The notes: a model not told the origin generated them from the letters alone. A DNA stretch of 42,479 bases from Nitrososphaerota archaeon (GCA_021325615.1 JAJPGU010000013.1:1-42479); one strand, 5' to 3'; shown: positions 1-8,812, counted from the first letter of the stretch. Made by a program: numbers and translations.

Positions 1-16
1 GATTAAATTTGATTTT
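1..16. repeat. 16-bp direct repeat, copy 1
   Basis: The 16 bases here recur exactly at 470-485. The two copies bracket an A+T-rich stretch carrying two tiny ORFs. They could be insertion scars, attachment-site remnants or chance A/T-rich similarity. The window edge prevents seeing what lies to the left. Confidence 0.5.
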
Positions 17-93
17 TATGAAAATTTTTCTGAATCGAATCACCTAGCGATCTTAAAGATGACTTAAAAGATCGAACGATATTAATTGCAACT

Positions 94-267
94 ATGAGCA
101 AGGATGTAGAAGCAAGTCAATATGATATTGGAACGACTCATGTGAGGCTGATTCGTGTTGGCAATATGGTGCAGCTCCTCTTTAGCAGTTCTCTTGAAGC
201 AGGTTTCCTCTACAAGGAATTGGCAGCAAGATATAAACGGGCCGAGGACCAATTAAAGGGTGCATAG
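94..267 (+). CDS. small hypothetical protein (57 aa), possibly truncated
   Basis: An open frame with ATG at 94 and TAG at 265-267 encodes 57 residues ending in a charged, helix-forming tail. The frame stays open upstream to the stop at 31-33 and the upstream codons also look protein-like, so this may be the 3' remnant of a longer gene. I do not recognise the family. The next ORF starts 2 nt after its stop, which suggests a small operon. The base composition is clearly more A+T-rich than the genes to the right. Confidence 0.35.
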   Translation: MSKDVEASQYDIGTTHVRLIRVGNMVQLLFSSSLEAGFLYKELAARYKRAEDQLKGA

Positions 268-269
268 CA

Positions 270-389
270 ATGAGTAAACTCACTGAACAAAAAAAAGCTG
301 AATTGAAACTTATCGCCGAGCTTACACTTGATGCTACACTTGCAGCGGAACAAAAGATTTCAAAACTCGCTGCAAGAACAAAGCACTGA
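270..389 (+). CDS. tiny hypothetical protein (39 aa)
   Basis: ATG at 270 lies 2 nt behind the preceding stop, and TGA is at 387-389. The product is Lys/Glu/Leu/Ala-rich and should be a single amphipathic helix, possibly a coiled coil. No family is recognised. Support is only the tight spacing to its neighbour and the biased composition, so it may not be a real gene. Confidence 0.25.
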   Translation: MSKLTEQKKAELKLIAELTLDATLAAEQKISKLAARTKH

Positions 390-469
390 AGTCCACCGAT
401 ATCAATCGACTGTATTTTAGGTTGCAACATAGGAAATAGGAAAGATTACACCCTACTTGAGAAAAAATG

Positions 470-485
470 GATTAAATTTGATTTT
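470..485. repeat. 16-bp direct repeat, copy 2
   Basis: Exact second copy of bases 1-16, followed by further A+T-rich sequence. Together with copy 1 it delimits about 470 bp that differ in composition from the operon to the right. Confidence 0.5.
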
Positions 486-528
486 GAATCAAATATTCGG
501 GTAGCCACGTCATGCAAAATGCCAACCC

Positions 529-611
529 GTGCGGGTAGGGCTTGGGCCCTAGGACTGAGGTCGAACCGCTCTTCTTTTCAGAACCTCGCCATGCCACTAT
601 GCGACCCGCAC
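529..611. other. cloverleaf-like inverted-repeat structure, not a canonical tRNA
   Basis: In the gene-free stretch 390-740 the ends of this segment form an 8-bp stem (529-536 with 604-611). Inside it are a 5-6 bp hairpin (536-551) and a 5-bp stem closing a long loop (about 558-586). Read on the minus strand it resembles a cloverleaf with a 7-bp acceptor stem and a D-loop-like AGTGG. However the T-arm is 16 instead of 17 nt and lacks TTC, and the anticodon loop is too long. It could be a decayed tRNA, an attachment-site relic or chance. Nothing else is recognisable between 390 and 740. Confidence 0.3.
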
Positions 612-740
612 AGTTTCCAATAATGCAAGGTCTGCCTAAAAAACTGCGAGCAAGATTTTACGAAAAGATCATTCTGGTTGCAAGATACAGTTTGCCATGC
701 ATCTTGCAAGGAGCGACAAACATTTCCAGGGCATGCCCGA

Positions 741-1562
741 CTAGACCTCGAGGCTCAGGTCAAGCCCGGAGGCGGAGCTTGTGATCTTGCCGATTGATAT
801 CATGTCAACGCCGGTTCTTGCATAGGATGTGACGTTGGACTTGTCTATCCCGCCTGAGGCCTCGATTCTTACCTTCCTGCGGAGGCCTAGTCTCTCAAGC
901 TCGGCAATTATGCGGACGATTCCGCTTGGAGGTGTGTTGTCAAGCATGATTATTGAGGCGCCCCCCCGGGCTGCCTCTACGGCATCCGCAAGGCTCTCAA
1001 CCTCGACTTCGAATTTTCTGTGGCGCGACCTTGCCTTGCGCAAGAGATCCCCCAGCGGGGCAACAGCCAAGTGGTTGTCCTTGATCATCACCATATCGTC
1101 AAGCCTCAGGCGGTGCTTTTTCCCGCCCCCGGTCTCTACTGCTTCCTTGTCAAAATAGCGCAGCCCAGGTGCTGTCTTCCTAGTGGAATAAAGGTCGCAC
1201 TTTTTGTTTGCAGACTTGATCTTCCTTACAACCTCGCGGGTCGAGGTCGCAATCCCGCTCATCCTTGCAAGGAGGTTGAGGGCGGTCCTCTCGCACGAGA
1301 GCACGGAATAGGCGGGTCCGGAAACTGTCATGATGGTATCATCCGGCTTGACGGCATTGCCGTCCTTTTTTTGGATCCTGACACGGCATCCCCTCGATGT
1401 GAATATGTAGCCTGCGTACCTTGTCCCTGAAACAATTCCGTGCTGCCTTGAGACAATTCTTGCGGAAATTTTCATGTTTGGCAAGAGCCTGCTTGTAATA
1501 TCGCCGCTTCCTATGTCCTCGCGGAGAAATGAGTCCAGTGCCTTCTTTGCACGGGATTCCAA
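741..1562 (-). CDS. nadC: nicotinate-nucleotide pyrophosphorylase (carboxylating)
   Basis: Quinolinate phosphoribosyltransferase converts quinolinate and PRPP to nicotinate mononucleotide, CO2 and PPi in de novo NAD synthesis (cytosol). The 273-aa length is normal for NadC. The family pattern is clear: an N-terminal domain with ERTALNLLARMSGIAT, then STRKTAPGLR, GGGKKHRLRLDD and KDNHL in the barrel, then IMLDN and EASGGI. The TTG start lies 1 nt behind the stop of spt4, so it is probably translated as the last gene of the rpoE'-spt4-nadC operon. Confidence 0.95.
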   Translation of the reverse strand: MESRAKKALDSFLREDIGSGDITSRLLPNMKISARIVSRQHGIVSGTRYAGYIFTSRGCRVRIQKKDGNAVKPDDTIMTVSGPAYSVLSCERTALNLLARMSGIATSTREVVRKIKSANKKCDLYSTRKTAPGLRYFDKEAVETGGGKKHRLRLDDMVMIKDNHLAVAPLGDLLRKARSRHRKFEVEVESLADAVEAARGGASIIMLDNTPPSGIVRIIAELERLGLRRKVRIEASGGIDKSNVTSYARTGVDMISIGKITSSASGLDLSLEV

Positions 1563-1563
1563 T

Positions 1564-1752
1564 CTAGGTTACCTTGAGCGCGTACTTGCCTTTCTCGGTT
1601 ATGCCAAGCGACTTGGCGACAACAGAATTTGTCGGGTCTACTATCAGCACGGCACCGTGCCAGTCGGGGGTAAGGTCTGACGACTTGCAAATGGGACAGA
1701 CCTTGCCAATTGTCACTGCCTTGCACTTGCGGCATGCCATCTCTCGGACCAT
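1564..1752 (-). CDS. spt4: transcription elongation factor Spt4 (RNA polymerase subunit E'')
   Basis: A 62-aa zinc-ribbon protein with two CxxC pairs (CRKC and CPIC) near the N-terminus, followed by the short Spt4 fold. Known role: it binds Spt5 (NusG family) and raises RNA polymerase processivity. ATG lies 6 nt after the rpoE' stop, and the stop is adjacent to the nadC start. An internal Met at residue 5 is an alternative start. The rpoE'-spt4 pairing is widespread in archaea. Confidence 0.93.
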   Translation of the reverse strand: MVREMACRKCKAVTIGKVCPICKSSDLTPDWHGAVLIVDPTNSVVAKSLGITEKGKYALKVT

Positions 1753-1758
1753 GGCTTA

Positions 1759-2388
1759 TCACTTGGCCTCTGCAGCCTTCTTTGGCTTTTCTGCCTGAGC
1801 GGGCGCACTCTTTGTCTTTTCTGACGGTGCGGCTGCCGGGTTCTTTGCCTTCTTGATCTCTTCTTCTATCCACTCGTCGGCTCCAAGGAATGGCTGCCTG
1901 CAGGTGATTCCGACCTTCATGGCGGCTGTCTTGCCAAGGGAAACTGCGGTAATCCTTGCACGTAGGGTCGTCCCTATCTTCATGCTCCTTCCGCTCTGGT
2001 TTGCAAGTATCATTCCAGACTTGACATCGCTCTTGAGGTAGTCGTCCATTATTTGCGATAGGTGGAGCAGCGCGTCCGTTGCGCCTATCCTGACAAATGC
2101 GCCAAAGTCTGTAATCTCGACAATCTCACCCCGGACAATCTCCTGGAGCTTTGGATAGAATGTAAGTGCGGTAAACTCGACCCTGTGGTATGTCCCCCCG
2201 TCGCCTGCGATTATCTTGCCCATCTTCTCGACCTTGGTGTCCATTATCATTATGACATAGCCAAGCTCGGGGTTTATCATGGACTCGTACTTTTCCCTCA
2301 GTATGGTTATGGCTGCCTTTTTGAGCGACTCGCCAAACAGCTTGGGAGGTACCCTAACTACATCAGTAAGTGTCGATATAGAAAACAT
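1759..2388 (-). CDS. rpoE1: DNA-directed RNA polymerase subunit E' (Rpo7)
   Basis: Archaeal counterpart of eukaryotic Rpb7. It forms the polymerase stalk with Rpo4, helps open promoters and binds nascent RNA. The 209-aa protein has the N-terminal Rpb7 domain (residues 1-80) and an S1 RNA-binding domain containing GEIVEITDFGAFVRIG (about 85-165). It ends in an unusual Ala/Lys/Pro-rich tail of about 35 residues that is probably disordered. A CATAAAT box about 27 nt upstream of the ATG suggests a leaderless operon promoter. Confidence 0.95.
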   Translation of the reverse strand: MFSISTLTDVVRVPPKLFGESLKKAAITILREKYESMINPELGYVIMIMDTKVEKMGKIIAGDGGTYHRVEFTALTFYPKLQEIVRGEIVEITDFGAFVRIGATDALLHLSQIMDDYLKSDVKSGMILANQSGRSMKIGTTLRARITAVSLGKTAAMKVGITCRQPFLGADEWIEEEIKKAKNPAAAPSEKTKSAPAQAEKPKKAAEAK

Positions 2389-2571
2389 CCATTAAAAGTG
2401 CCCATGCCTGAATTTATGAACGTTTTGACGGAAAAGGGCCGATTTTGCCCTGAAAATTTGGCACGGATGCAACTGCCGGCCGTTTTTATGGAAAAACCGG
2501 CAACCGGGAAGCTGGCCGCGGTGGGGCAATGCAAATGAAACGGCAAGATAGGGGCCAGTCGATCAAGGCAT

Positions 2572-5034
2572 TCAATGGCCGGATGGAGCATATGGCCTCC
2601 TCCTGAGAGATACTGTTTTGTCCTTTATGGAGACGTAATAGCCGCGGTTTTCGAGGAGCTTTATTGCGAAGGTGCCATACCTTGGATGCAATACCAGCCC
2701 CTTCAGGCCCTGGTCGGAAAGCGAGGTAAAATCAAAGCCCTCCTGCAGCATGGTGCTTTCCTGCGGTTTGTCGGTGCTTGCCCTGCGTGACTCTTGGGGG
2801 AAATTGCCCTGCTTTGGAGGTCCCTCCATCTGCCTGCCCTCTTCTGTCGGGCCAAAGTACTCCAAACCCCTTGTCTCGCTTGTTATCCTGCCGTGTGCCG
2901 CGTCGACTGTTGTTTTCCTAACCTCGGCGCGTCCGCGTTCTGCGATGCCCTTTCTCTCAAGGCTCCAAAGGGTTCCCATCACATCGTAGGCCGAGAGTCC
3001 TGTCCTCTCCGCGACAAGCTCCGGCGTCGCGCCCTCCCCGAGCGCCCCGTACACCTCCAGCTCCTCGCGGGTCAGGTGCACCGACGGGTCATGCACCATG
3101 GAGGAGGCGCGCTCAACCGACTCGGGAAGGACCCGGACAATCTTGTAAAGGTTCGGGTCGACCTCGTTTCTGCCGAGAGTGTCTATGATAAACTGCATGT
3201 GTTTCTGGGAGAAAACCACGAACCAGACATCATAGCCCAGGTCAAAGTTCTTCCTAAAGTTTTTCACCACCTGCTGCTCGTGCTTTGTCGGGTCGGTCTC
3301 CACCTCCACCGCAATGGCCTTGTCAGACCAGGAAAGCGGGTCGTAATAGTTTCCGCCTCCCCTGCCCTCCATCCTTTTTGGCTCGAAGATGAGGAGGTCT
3401 GGCCTCTGCCTGGCGCTGTCGCCAAGATCGGGGATGCAGAACTTGAAGTTCCGCTCCTGCATCCGCATTATCATGAATATTGTTGCAAGGTGCAGGTCCG
3501 AGCCTGCCCTCCTGCCTGCTGCAGCATGCGAGAACAGGCTGTTGTATGCAAGGCCCGAAAGCGAATATGTGGTTGATGCCGTACCATCATCAAGGGCCAA
3601 TGTATGCCGCTCGACGACCCTGAGCTTACCGACTAGGATGTCATCAAGCTTTTCAGAGATCTCCCTCCTCTCCACTGGGAAGGCACTGCGCACCAGGTCG
3701 AAGATTTCGTCCCGTGAAACTCTTGCTCCCTTGTTGTAAAGTATCAGCAGGATGTGGGCCTCAAGAGGTGTTACCTCGGGGGACTCGCCCTTCTCCTTGG
3801 TGGGCACCATGTATTTCTCAAGGGACGTCTCCCTGCCGTGCCTCTGCAGGCTGTATCCTGCAAGTCCCGCCCACTCCTTTGACCTGTCCACTATTGGAAA
3901 GACCTTCAGCACCCCTGAGAGGGGCGGGTCTCCCTGAGAATAGAAGGCAAACCTTCCGTGGGTCATAGACGTGAGGGTCTCGATGTCAACAGGCATCACA
4001 GTCTTGAACATCGACGCGGTTTCCATGTCGACCTTGAAGCAGATTATTGTTCTTACGAGGGCGGAGACTTCCCTTGCAAACTCCCTCGGGAATGTGTTGA
4101 TTGTCTGGGAGGCGATGGTTACCTTGACGCTTGCCTTCCTCATGGTGTTTAGAAGTTCGCGCAGCACAAACGGAGCAAAGAGGTGGGCCTCGTCGATGTA
4201 CATGAAAAACGGCCTTGGCGGGGGCCCGGGCCTTCCGAACCTGCGCCTTGCCTCGACGTAAACCATGTTGATGAGGATGGTGCCCACAAACGATATCACG
4301 TCGTCCGACCCTCCGCTTGACAGGTCGATTACCACCCAGCCTCCAGAATCTATGATTTCAGCAAAATTGATTGTGGATTTGGGTGTGTCAAGCATCGCGG
4401 CAACCTGCGGGGTCGAGAGTATCTTGTCAAGCTTGTTGTATGCAGAGCGCCCCGCATCCTTCTGATACTGCTGCGGGAAGAGGACGCTCCAAAAGTGCTT
4501 GACGTCTCGGTTAGACACCTTGCTTAGGTAGACTGCCCGCATCCTCTCGTCGGTCATGATCTTTACAAGGTCGCGCAGGGTGGAGCCTTCTATCTCCACA
4601 AGTGCATTTGCCCCGTTGCGCAGCAGGGTCTCAAGCTGTGGGCCCCACGAGTCCCTGTAGATGTTGCGCAGCGCGTTTACGAGGTTCATGGCTACCACAT
4701 ACCTCTCGCACCCGTCCTTTACCTCCAGCGGGTTTATCTTTACCGTCCTTGACCATCTCGGTACCGAGTCTAGGCTGATGTAGACTACCCTGTCCTTTTC
4801 CGACTCGGGCACCATTCGCAGCGCGTCCTGGGCAAGCGAGCCGTGCGGATCAAGCACAAGGAACCCCTCGCCGCGGTTGATGTTTTGGTTTATCATCAGC
4901 GTGTCAACCGTGCTCTTTCCCGAGCCAACCTCGCCAAAGATTCCGGCATGGATCTGGTCCTTCCGCGGGATCCCCGCTGCGCGGCCCGAGTCGTCAAAGC
5001 CGATTACCGTGAATTCCGACCTCCCATTTTTCAC
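2572..5034 (-). CDS. HerA/TraD-like type IV conjugative coupling ATPase with PD-(D/E)XK-like nuclease and winged-helix domains
   Basis: The predicted product is an 820-aa DNA-pumping ATPase of the VirD4/TraD (DUF87-like) class. Numbered from the GTG at 5034, Walker A GEVGSGKST is at 34-42 and Walker B YIDEAH has its acidic pair at 281-282. A winged-helix-like region follows at about 425-500. Next comes a segment with PD (D546) and E-x-E (577/579) that looks like a PD-(D/E)XK nuclease core, then another winged helix. A TTTAAA box lies 19 nt upstream of the GTG. The 57 residues encoded further upstream look non-coding. The protein lacks the N-terminal region usual in this family; a similar region is encoded divergently at 5204. 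Confidence 0.85.
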   Translation of the reverse strand: MKNGRSEFTVIGFDDSGRAAGIPRKDQIHAGIFGEVGSGKSTVDTLMINQNINRGEGFLVLDPHGSLAQDALRMVPESEKDRVVYISLDSVPRWSRTVKINPLEVKDGCERYVVAMNLVNALRNIYRDSWGPQLETLLRNGANALVEIEGSTLRDLVKIMTDERMRAVYLSKVSNRDVKHFWSVLFPQQYQKDAGRSAYNKLDKILSTPQVAAMLDTPKSTINFAEIIDSGGWVVIDLSSGGSDDVISFVGTILINMVYVEARRRFGRPGPPPRPFFMYIDEAHLFAPFVLRELLNTMRKASVKVTIASQTINTFPREFAREVSALVRTIICFKVDMETASMFKTVMPVDIETLTSMTHGRFAFYSQGDPPLSGVLKVFPIVDRSKEWAGLAGYSLQRHGRETSLEKYMVPTKEKGESPEVTPLEAHILLILYNKGARVSRDEIFDLVRSAFPVERREISEKLDDILVGKLRVVERHTLALDDGTASTTYSLSGLAYNSLFSHAAAGRRAGSDLHLATIFMIMRMQERNFKFCIPDLGDSARQRPDLLIFEPKRMEGRGGGNYYDPLSWSDKAIAVEVETDPTKHEQQVVKNFRKNFDLGYDVWFVVFSQKHMQFIIDTLGRNEVDPNLYKIVRVLPESVERASSMVHDPSVHLTREELEVYGALGEGATPELVAERTGLSAYDVMGTLWSLERKGIAERGRAEVRKTTVDAAHGRITSETRGLEYFGPTEEGRQMEGPPKQGNFPQESRRASTDKPQESTMLQEGFDFTSLSDQGLKGLVLHPRYGTFAIKLLENRGYYVSIKDKTVSLRRRPYAPSGH

Positions 5035-5203
5035 GAGGTGAGATCCCTGGCTGTTTAAAAGTCGGGCGACCCGTACTGGAAGGCGGCAAATCCAACAACT
5101 TGGGGCTGCCAGTCTATGGCAAATGTCATGAATGCTTGAGGCCGGAAACTGCCGGCATGTCCTGTGCTTTTGCCTCCTTAAATTGTCACGCTCGTCATTA
5201 TGC
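5035..5203. promoter_or_regulatory. divergent promoter region for the two coupling-ATPase genes
   Basis: These 169 bp separate the divergent starts. On the minus strand TTTAAA lies 19 nt before the GTG at 5034. On the plus strand TTAAAT lies 20 nt before the ATG at 5204. Both distances fit leaderless archaeal transcripts. I saw no convincing shared operator. Confidence 0.5.
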
Positions 5204-6133
5204 ATGGATAGGGGAAAAAGAAATCCCGTTTGGCTGGAGCTTAGGCCCCAGCAAAATTTTCAGGATGACGACAAGAACATTATGCTTGACGTACTAGGGC
5301 ACGTTACCCAACTCGCGTTCTTTGTATTGTGCAGGAATCGGCAGATGGCGATGCTGGCAAGGATTCCGGAAGGTGAGGACGCCATCTTCAGGACGCTGCC
5401 TGGGATCACCACGGTAGTATCGGAGGGCCCAAAACTTGGCAATGTGATTGCAAAATCCCTCGTCCCAAGGGGGAGAAGTTCTGCCGTGCCGCTAGTAGAC
5501 CTCAGGGGCGTTAAAAAGGGAAATATATATCAGAAATTGTGGGCGTGCCGCAGGGATTGTTTCATGGCATGCTTTGCGTACGACAGGACAAGGCATGTGT
5601 TGTCATCACTGAACGCAAGGATAAGGTCGCTTGAAAGGACGGAAAAGGCAGGAGGGGAAGGGCTATCAAGCAGGAACAGGGCCGAACTTGCCGCGGCAGT
5701 GCAAAAGCGCGACGGGCATCACTCGTATTATTACTGCCGGGTGCTGCTTGGCATGGAAATAAATCCAAAGGACGGTGAATCTGTAAGGACGGCCCATGGC
5801 GATCTGGACAGCCTTGTTGGCGGAATGCTGCAAAACAGCTTTGCACACAGGATCTCGTCCAAGAAAACCGAGTTGTCTGCAGGACCTGTCGGTGTTGCTG
5901 AAAAGATCAGGGCACTTTTGGGCCGAAAGGCCTTCTGTGACCCGGACACGTTCGTGCCAAGGGCCCAGTACCCGAAAAATCTCGTGCTTACCGCGACTGA
6001 ACTTGCATACTTTGCCTCGTTTCCGGAGGAATATGACATCAGGACGATAAACTTCGGGATGGGCTCAACCCCTACCTTCGTACACGGGACGACGCAGGAG
6101 GTCGGGGATACTGATCTGACCCTGGGCTTTTAG
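5204..6133 (+). CDS. conjugative ATPase-associated protein resembling the N-terminal domain of TraD-like coupling ATPases
   Basis: A 309-aa protein with no Walker motifs. Its C-terminal 55 residues read LTATELAYFASFP followed by a short tail ending in Gly-Phe. This resembles the ELAxLxHLP element that precedes the ATPase core in single-chain TraD-like ATPases. The start was placed at 5204 because of TTAAAT 20 nt upstream; the longer frame from 5132 has a Cys-rich, gene-unlike extension. The divergent neighbour encodes an ATPase that begins just before its Walker A, so the pair could form one functional unit. The stop overlaps the convergent response regulator by 4 nt. Confidence 0.7.
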   Translation: MDRGKRNPVWLELRPQQNFQDDDKNIMLDVLGHVTQLAFFVLCRNRQMAMLARIPEGEDAIFRTLPGITTVVSEGPKLGNVIAKSLVPRGRSSAVPLVDLRGVKKGNIYQKLWACRRDCFMACFAYDRTRHVLSSLNARIRSLERTEKAGGEGLSSRNRAELAAAVQKRDGHHSYYYCRVLLGMEINPKDGESVRTAHGDLDSLVGGMLQNSFAHRISSKKTELSAGPVGVAEKIRALLGRKAFCDPDTFVPRAQYPKNLVLTATELAYFASFPEEYDIRTINFGMGSTPTFVHGTTQEVGDTDLTLGF

Positions 6134-6546
6134 GGGGCGCTTTTCACAATTGTGGCGCCGATGCTTTCAAGTTCCTGCTCGATCCGAGATACCAGGCCCT
6201 TCAGTGTTGCTGGCTTGGAGATGAACGAGTCGCCGTCAAGCTCTGGGAACGCCCTGCGGAACTCTTCGCGGTACTCTTGATCATGTGCGGTGCAAAAGCA
6301 GACCTTGGCCTCGTAATCTCGCTTTTTTATCTCGCGGTACAGCTCAAACCCGTTCATCCCTGGCATCTTGATATCTATGATGCAGAGGGAATATTTTGAC
6401 GGTGAGAACTGCCCAAGCGCAACAACGGGGTCTGAAAAGGCATCCACGGGGTAGCCCCTGCGCTCAAGGCCCATCTTGATTGACTGCAGTATGTCGGGCT
6501 CGTCGTCTACTACCAAAATCCTTGAGTTTCCTTTATCGTGATTCAT
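6130..6546 (-). CDS. stand-alone response regulator receiver protein
   Basis: A 138-aa single REC domain. The acidic pair is D14/D15, the phospho-acceptor is D58 in IDIKMPG, the switch Thr is T86 and the conserved Lys is K111 in SKP. No output domain follows, so it probably signals through protein contacts, as CheY- or Spo0F-like regulators do. No histidine kinase is encoded in the window. The 3' end overlaps the convergent gene by 4 nt. Confidence 0.9.
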   Translation of the reverse strand: MNHDKGNSRILVVDDEPDILQSIKMGLERRGYPVDAFSDPVVALGQFSPSKYSLCIIDIKMPGMNGFELYREIKKRDYEAKVCFCTAHDQEYREEFRRAFPELDGDSFISKPATLKGLVSRIEQELESIGATIVKSAP

Positions 6547-6652
6547 GCCTTTTCAAAACAGACGGTGCTAGAAAAGCAATTTGAAAGAATTTACCAGAAA
6601 ATTTCTATAAAACATCGTTCTCATGGCCTCTTCGCATCCGACAAATGGGGCA

Positions 6653-8812
6653 TCAATTTGCCGCAAGGCCAAGCGCCTCCGAAATGACGCGCCAGTATCT
6701 TTTCAATATCGCGAAGATTACCAGGCCGGCAAGTAGCGCAATCGCAGGCATGGAAACGTTGTAGTGGACGGCTGGCCGTGGTGCAGGCTCGGGCCTGAAA
6801 CTTTCAGAGGCCATGCCGCCCCACGGGTTGAAGGCCCGCACGGTTGAATTCCCAGTGCCTGAAATGATGACTGCGCATCCCTCCGTGCAGGGGACGTTCT
6901 GGATCCTGCCGTCCACAAGGACCATGGAGTAGGGGCCAAAGTTTTTGTCGGGAAAGACTGTCACGAGGCTGCCGTACCTTGTGCTGTTGAGGCGGTTGTT
7001 CTGGTCGGTATTTACCACATACTTCCAGCTTGTGTCAAACTGGAAGGCGCGCTCTATGAAGGAGAGGCTCCTGTTGCCTGCAGTTATGGTGATGTTGTAG
7101 GGCGAGGGCTGCTCGTAGACCAGATTGAGGGGAAGGTCAAGGGGGTTTTGTGCAAATACCCTGTAGATGTCAGGCATTGCCATCGACGTGAGGTTTGCCC
7201 TCATGTTGACAAGGCCCGTCCCTCCTGCAGAGTCATTCCTTCCGTACATGTCACCAAGCACTATTCCGGCAAAGATCTTGTCCGTGTCGTGCGCCACCTT
7301 TTCCCTTACAAAGTCCTGCTCGTAGGTCGCATTCTCCGCAGCGTCGGGGTTCATCCTGATTGTCAGAGGTATGCGGTTTATGGTCCCGTTGTCATGCAGG
7401 GCGATTACCATGACATCTGTGCTGAACCGGGTCTGGGGATATGAAAAATGATATCCGGTAAGGTTGTAGGCGTTGTAGCCTGCAAAATTCAGGGACTGGA
7501 GCATGTTGATTATGGTCGAGTTGTCGTACCTCGTCTCAAGTATGGTGTGAAGTATGGGGTGGAAGAATGCTATCTTGCCGTAGCCTGCATGCACAAACAC
7601 CGCCGAGTTGTCGCCGGCGTGCAGCGAGTCGTCGTGGTAGGTATGGCCGCCTTCCGTAAATCCTGCCTGGTAGGCACCAGCCCACGTCATGGACTCGTTT
7701 AGCGGAACCGGGTAAAGCACCCTGTATGCAAAGCTCTTGTATGAAAAGCCGTTTATCTTGCTCCTCCTGCCCTCGTGGACGGTTGCACCTCCGTCGTCGG
7801 TTCCGCCCCCTTCTGAACCGTAATAGTGCAGCGCGACGGCTGGAGTCTTGCCAAAACCCCACCATGAGCTTGCGTCCTTGAGCACGAGGTATGGATAGCT
7901 TGAATAGACTGGCCTGTACTGGACAACAAGGACCGAGGTCGAGTTCGAGCCCTCGGCTATCTTCCTGCCCAGGTTGTAGACGGTGGAGTGGTATGTGATT
8001 AAATGTAGTCCAAGATATGCTGGCGATGTAGAGTTGTATGCCGAGTGGCCCTCCTCGTATCCAAAGTCATATGGCCAAGGCGTGATGGCTGGAACCTTGA
8101 AAATGTGCGGGCACGACTTGGCGTGGCACTCGAACTTGCCGATGAGCGGCAGGTCCGAGGAAGCCGCAGTCCTTGCGTCTATCGTGCCAATCCTTTCATT
8201 CTTCCACTTGTATCCTGGGCTGTAAACCACGTTGATGCCGTCCCAAAGGTAGTATGTCCCGTCCTTGTTTCTCATGAGGTATCCGTCCCTGTCGGTAAAA
8301 TTTGCAATTTTCAGCCCGACAGTTGGCTCTGGTGCAATTATCGAGGGGGCGTAAGAGCCCTGCCCCGAGGTGTACCCCTTGGAACACTTTGAAATGTCGC
8401 ATACAAGCCCAAAGGCCCGCACGACCTGCGATACTGATGCCTCAAGGGAGCCTGTCCCTATCTCCGCATGGCCAGACTCGTAAAAATGGCCTCCCTCCTG
8501 AAAGTCATAATAGGTGGGCCCGCGCGTTACGTCTGAAAGGGTGACCCCTGATGGCAGGACCTGCTGGGGGTAGATCCGCCAGCAATTCCTCGTCCATGAA
8601 ACCAAGACGCCAAAGTCAAAGGCGTCGCCGGGATAGTATGTGCCGTCGGGATTCTGCCTTGGGACAAGCCTTGTGCCTACCTCGACTGAGGACTCCCTTG
8701 GGGTGAACTGGACCGAGACCTGGCATGATGGGTCGACATAGGCGCAGCACCAAAGCGAGGGAAATAGGGCAGCAACCGACAGGACAAAAAAAGCGACTGC
8801 GAGTTTCTTCAC
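6653..8812 (-). CDS. large secreted, C-terminally membrane-anchored surface protein
   Basis: A 719-aa protein with a signal peptide (KK followed by AVAFFVLSVAALFPSLWCCA) and one C-terminal transmembrane helix at about residues 685-705 followed by basic residues. It would be exposed outside and anchored by its C-terminus. It carries many N-x-S/T sequons, in line with an archaeal glycoprotein. The GTG at 8812 was chosen because TTTTAA lies 20 nt upstream and the signal peptide starts there. I do not recognise a catalytic family. It stands divergent to the fibronectin-III gene. Confidence 0.7.
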   Translation of the reverse strand: MKKLAVAFFVLSVAALFPSLWCCAYVDPSCQVSVQFTPRESSVEVGTRLVPRQNPDGTYYPGDAFDFGVLVSWTRNCWRIYPQQVLPSGVTLSDVTRGPTYYDFQEGGHFYESGHAEIGTGSLEASVSQVVRAFGLVCDISKCSKGYTSGQGSYAPSIIAPEPTVGLKIANFTDRDGYLMRNKDGTYYLWDGINVVYSPGYKWKNERIGTIDARTAASSDLPLIGKFECHAKSCPHIFKVPAITPWPYDFGYEEGHSAYNSTSPAYLGLHLITYHSTVYNLGRKIAEGSNSTSVLVVQYRPVYSSYPYLVLKDASSWWGFGKTPAVALHYYGSEGGGTDDGGATVHEGRRSKINGFSYKSFAYRVLYPVPLNESMTWAGAYQAGFTEGGHTYHDDSLHAGDNSAVFVHAGYGKIAFFHPILHTILETRYDNSTIINMLQSLNFAGYNAYNLTGYHFSYPQTRFSTDVMVIALHDNGTINRIPLTIRMNPDAAENATYEQDFVREKVAHDTDKIFAGIVLGDMYGRNDSAGGTGLVNMRANLTSMAMPDIYRVFAQNPLDLPLNLVYEQPSPYNITITAGNRSLSFIERAFQFDTSWKYVVNTDQNNRLNSTRYGSLVTVFPDKNFGPYSMVLVDGRIQNVPCTEGCAVIISGTGNSTVRAFNPWGGMASESFRPEPAPRPAVHYNVSMPAIALLAGLVIFAILKRYWRVISEALGLAAN

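Noticed and set aside
529-611. tRNA gene on the minus strand
   Set aside because: The 7-bp acceptor-like stem is good, but the T-arm is one base short without TTC, the D-stem has mismatches and the anticodon loop needs an ad hoc intron. Kept only as a structured relic.
2358-2591. Minus-strand 77-aa frame between rpoE' and the ATPase
   Set aside because: It overlaps the start of rpoE', has no promoter-like box and has an unlikely composition. I see no gene between 2389 and 2571.
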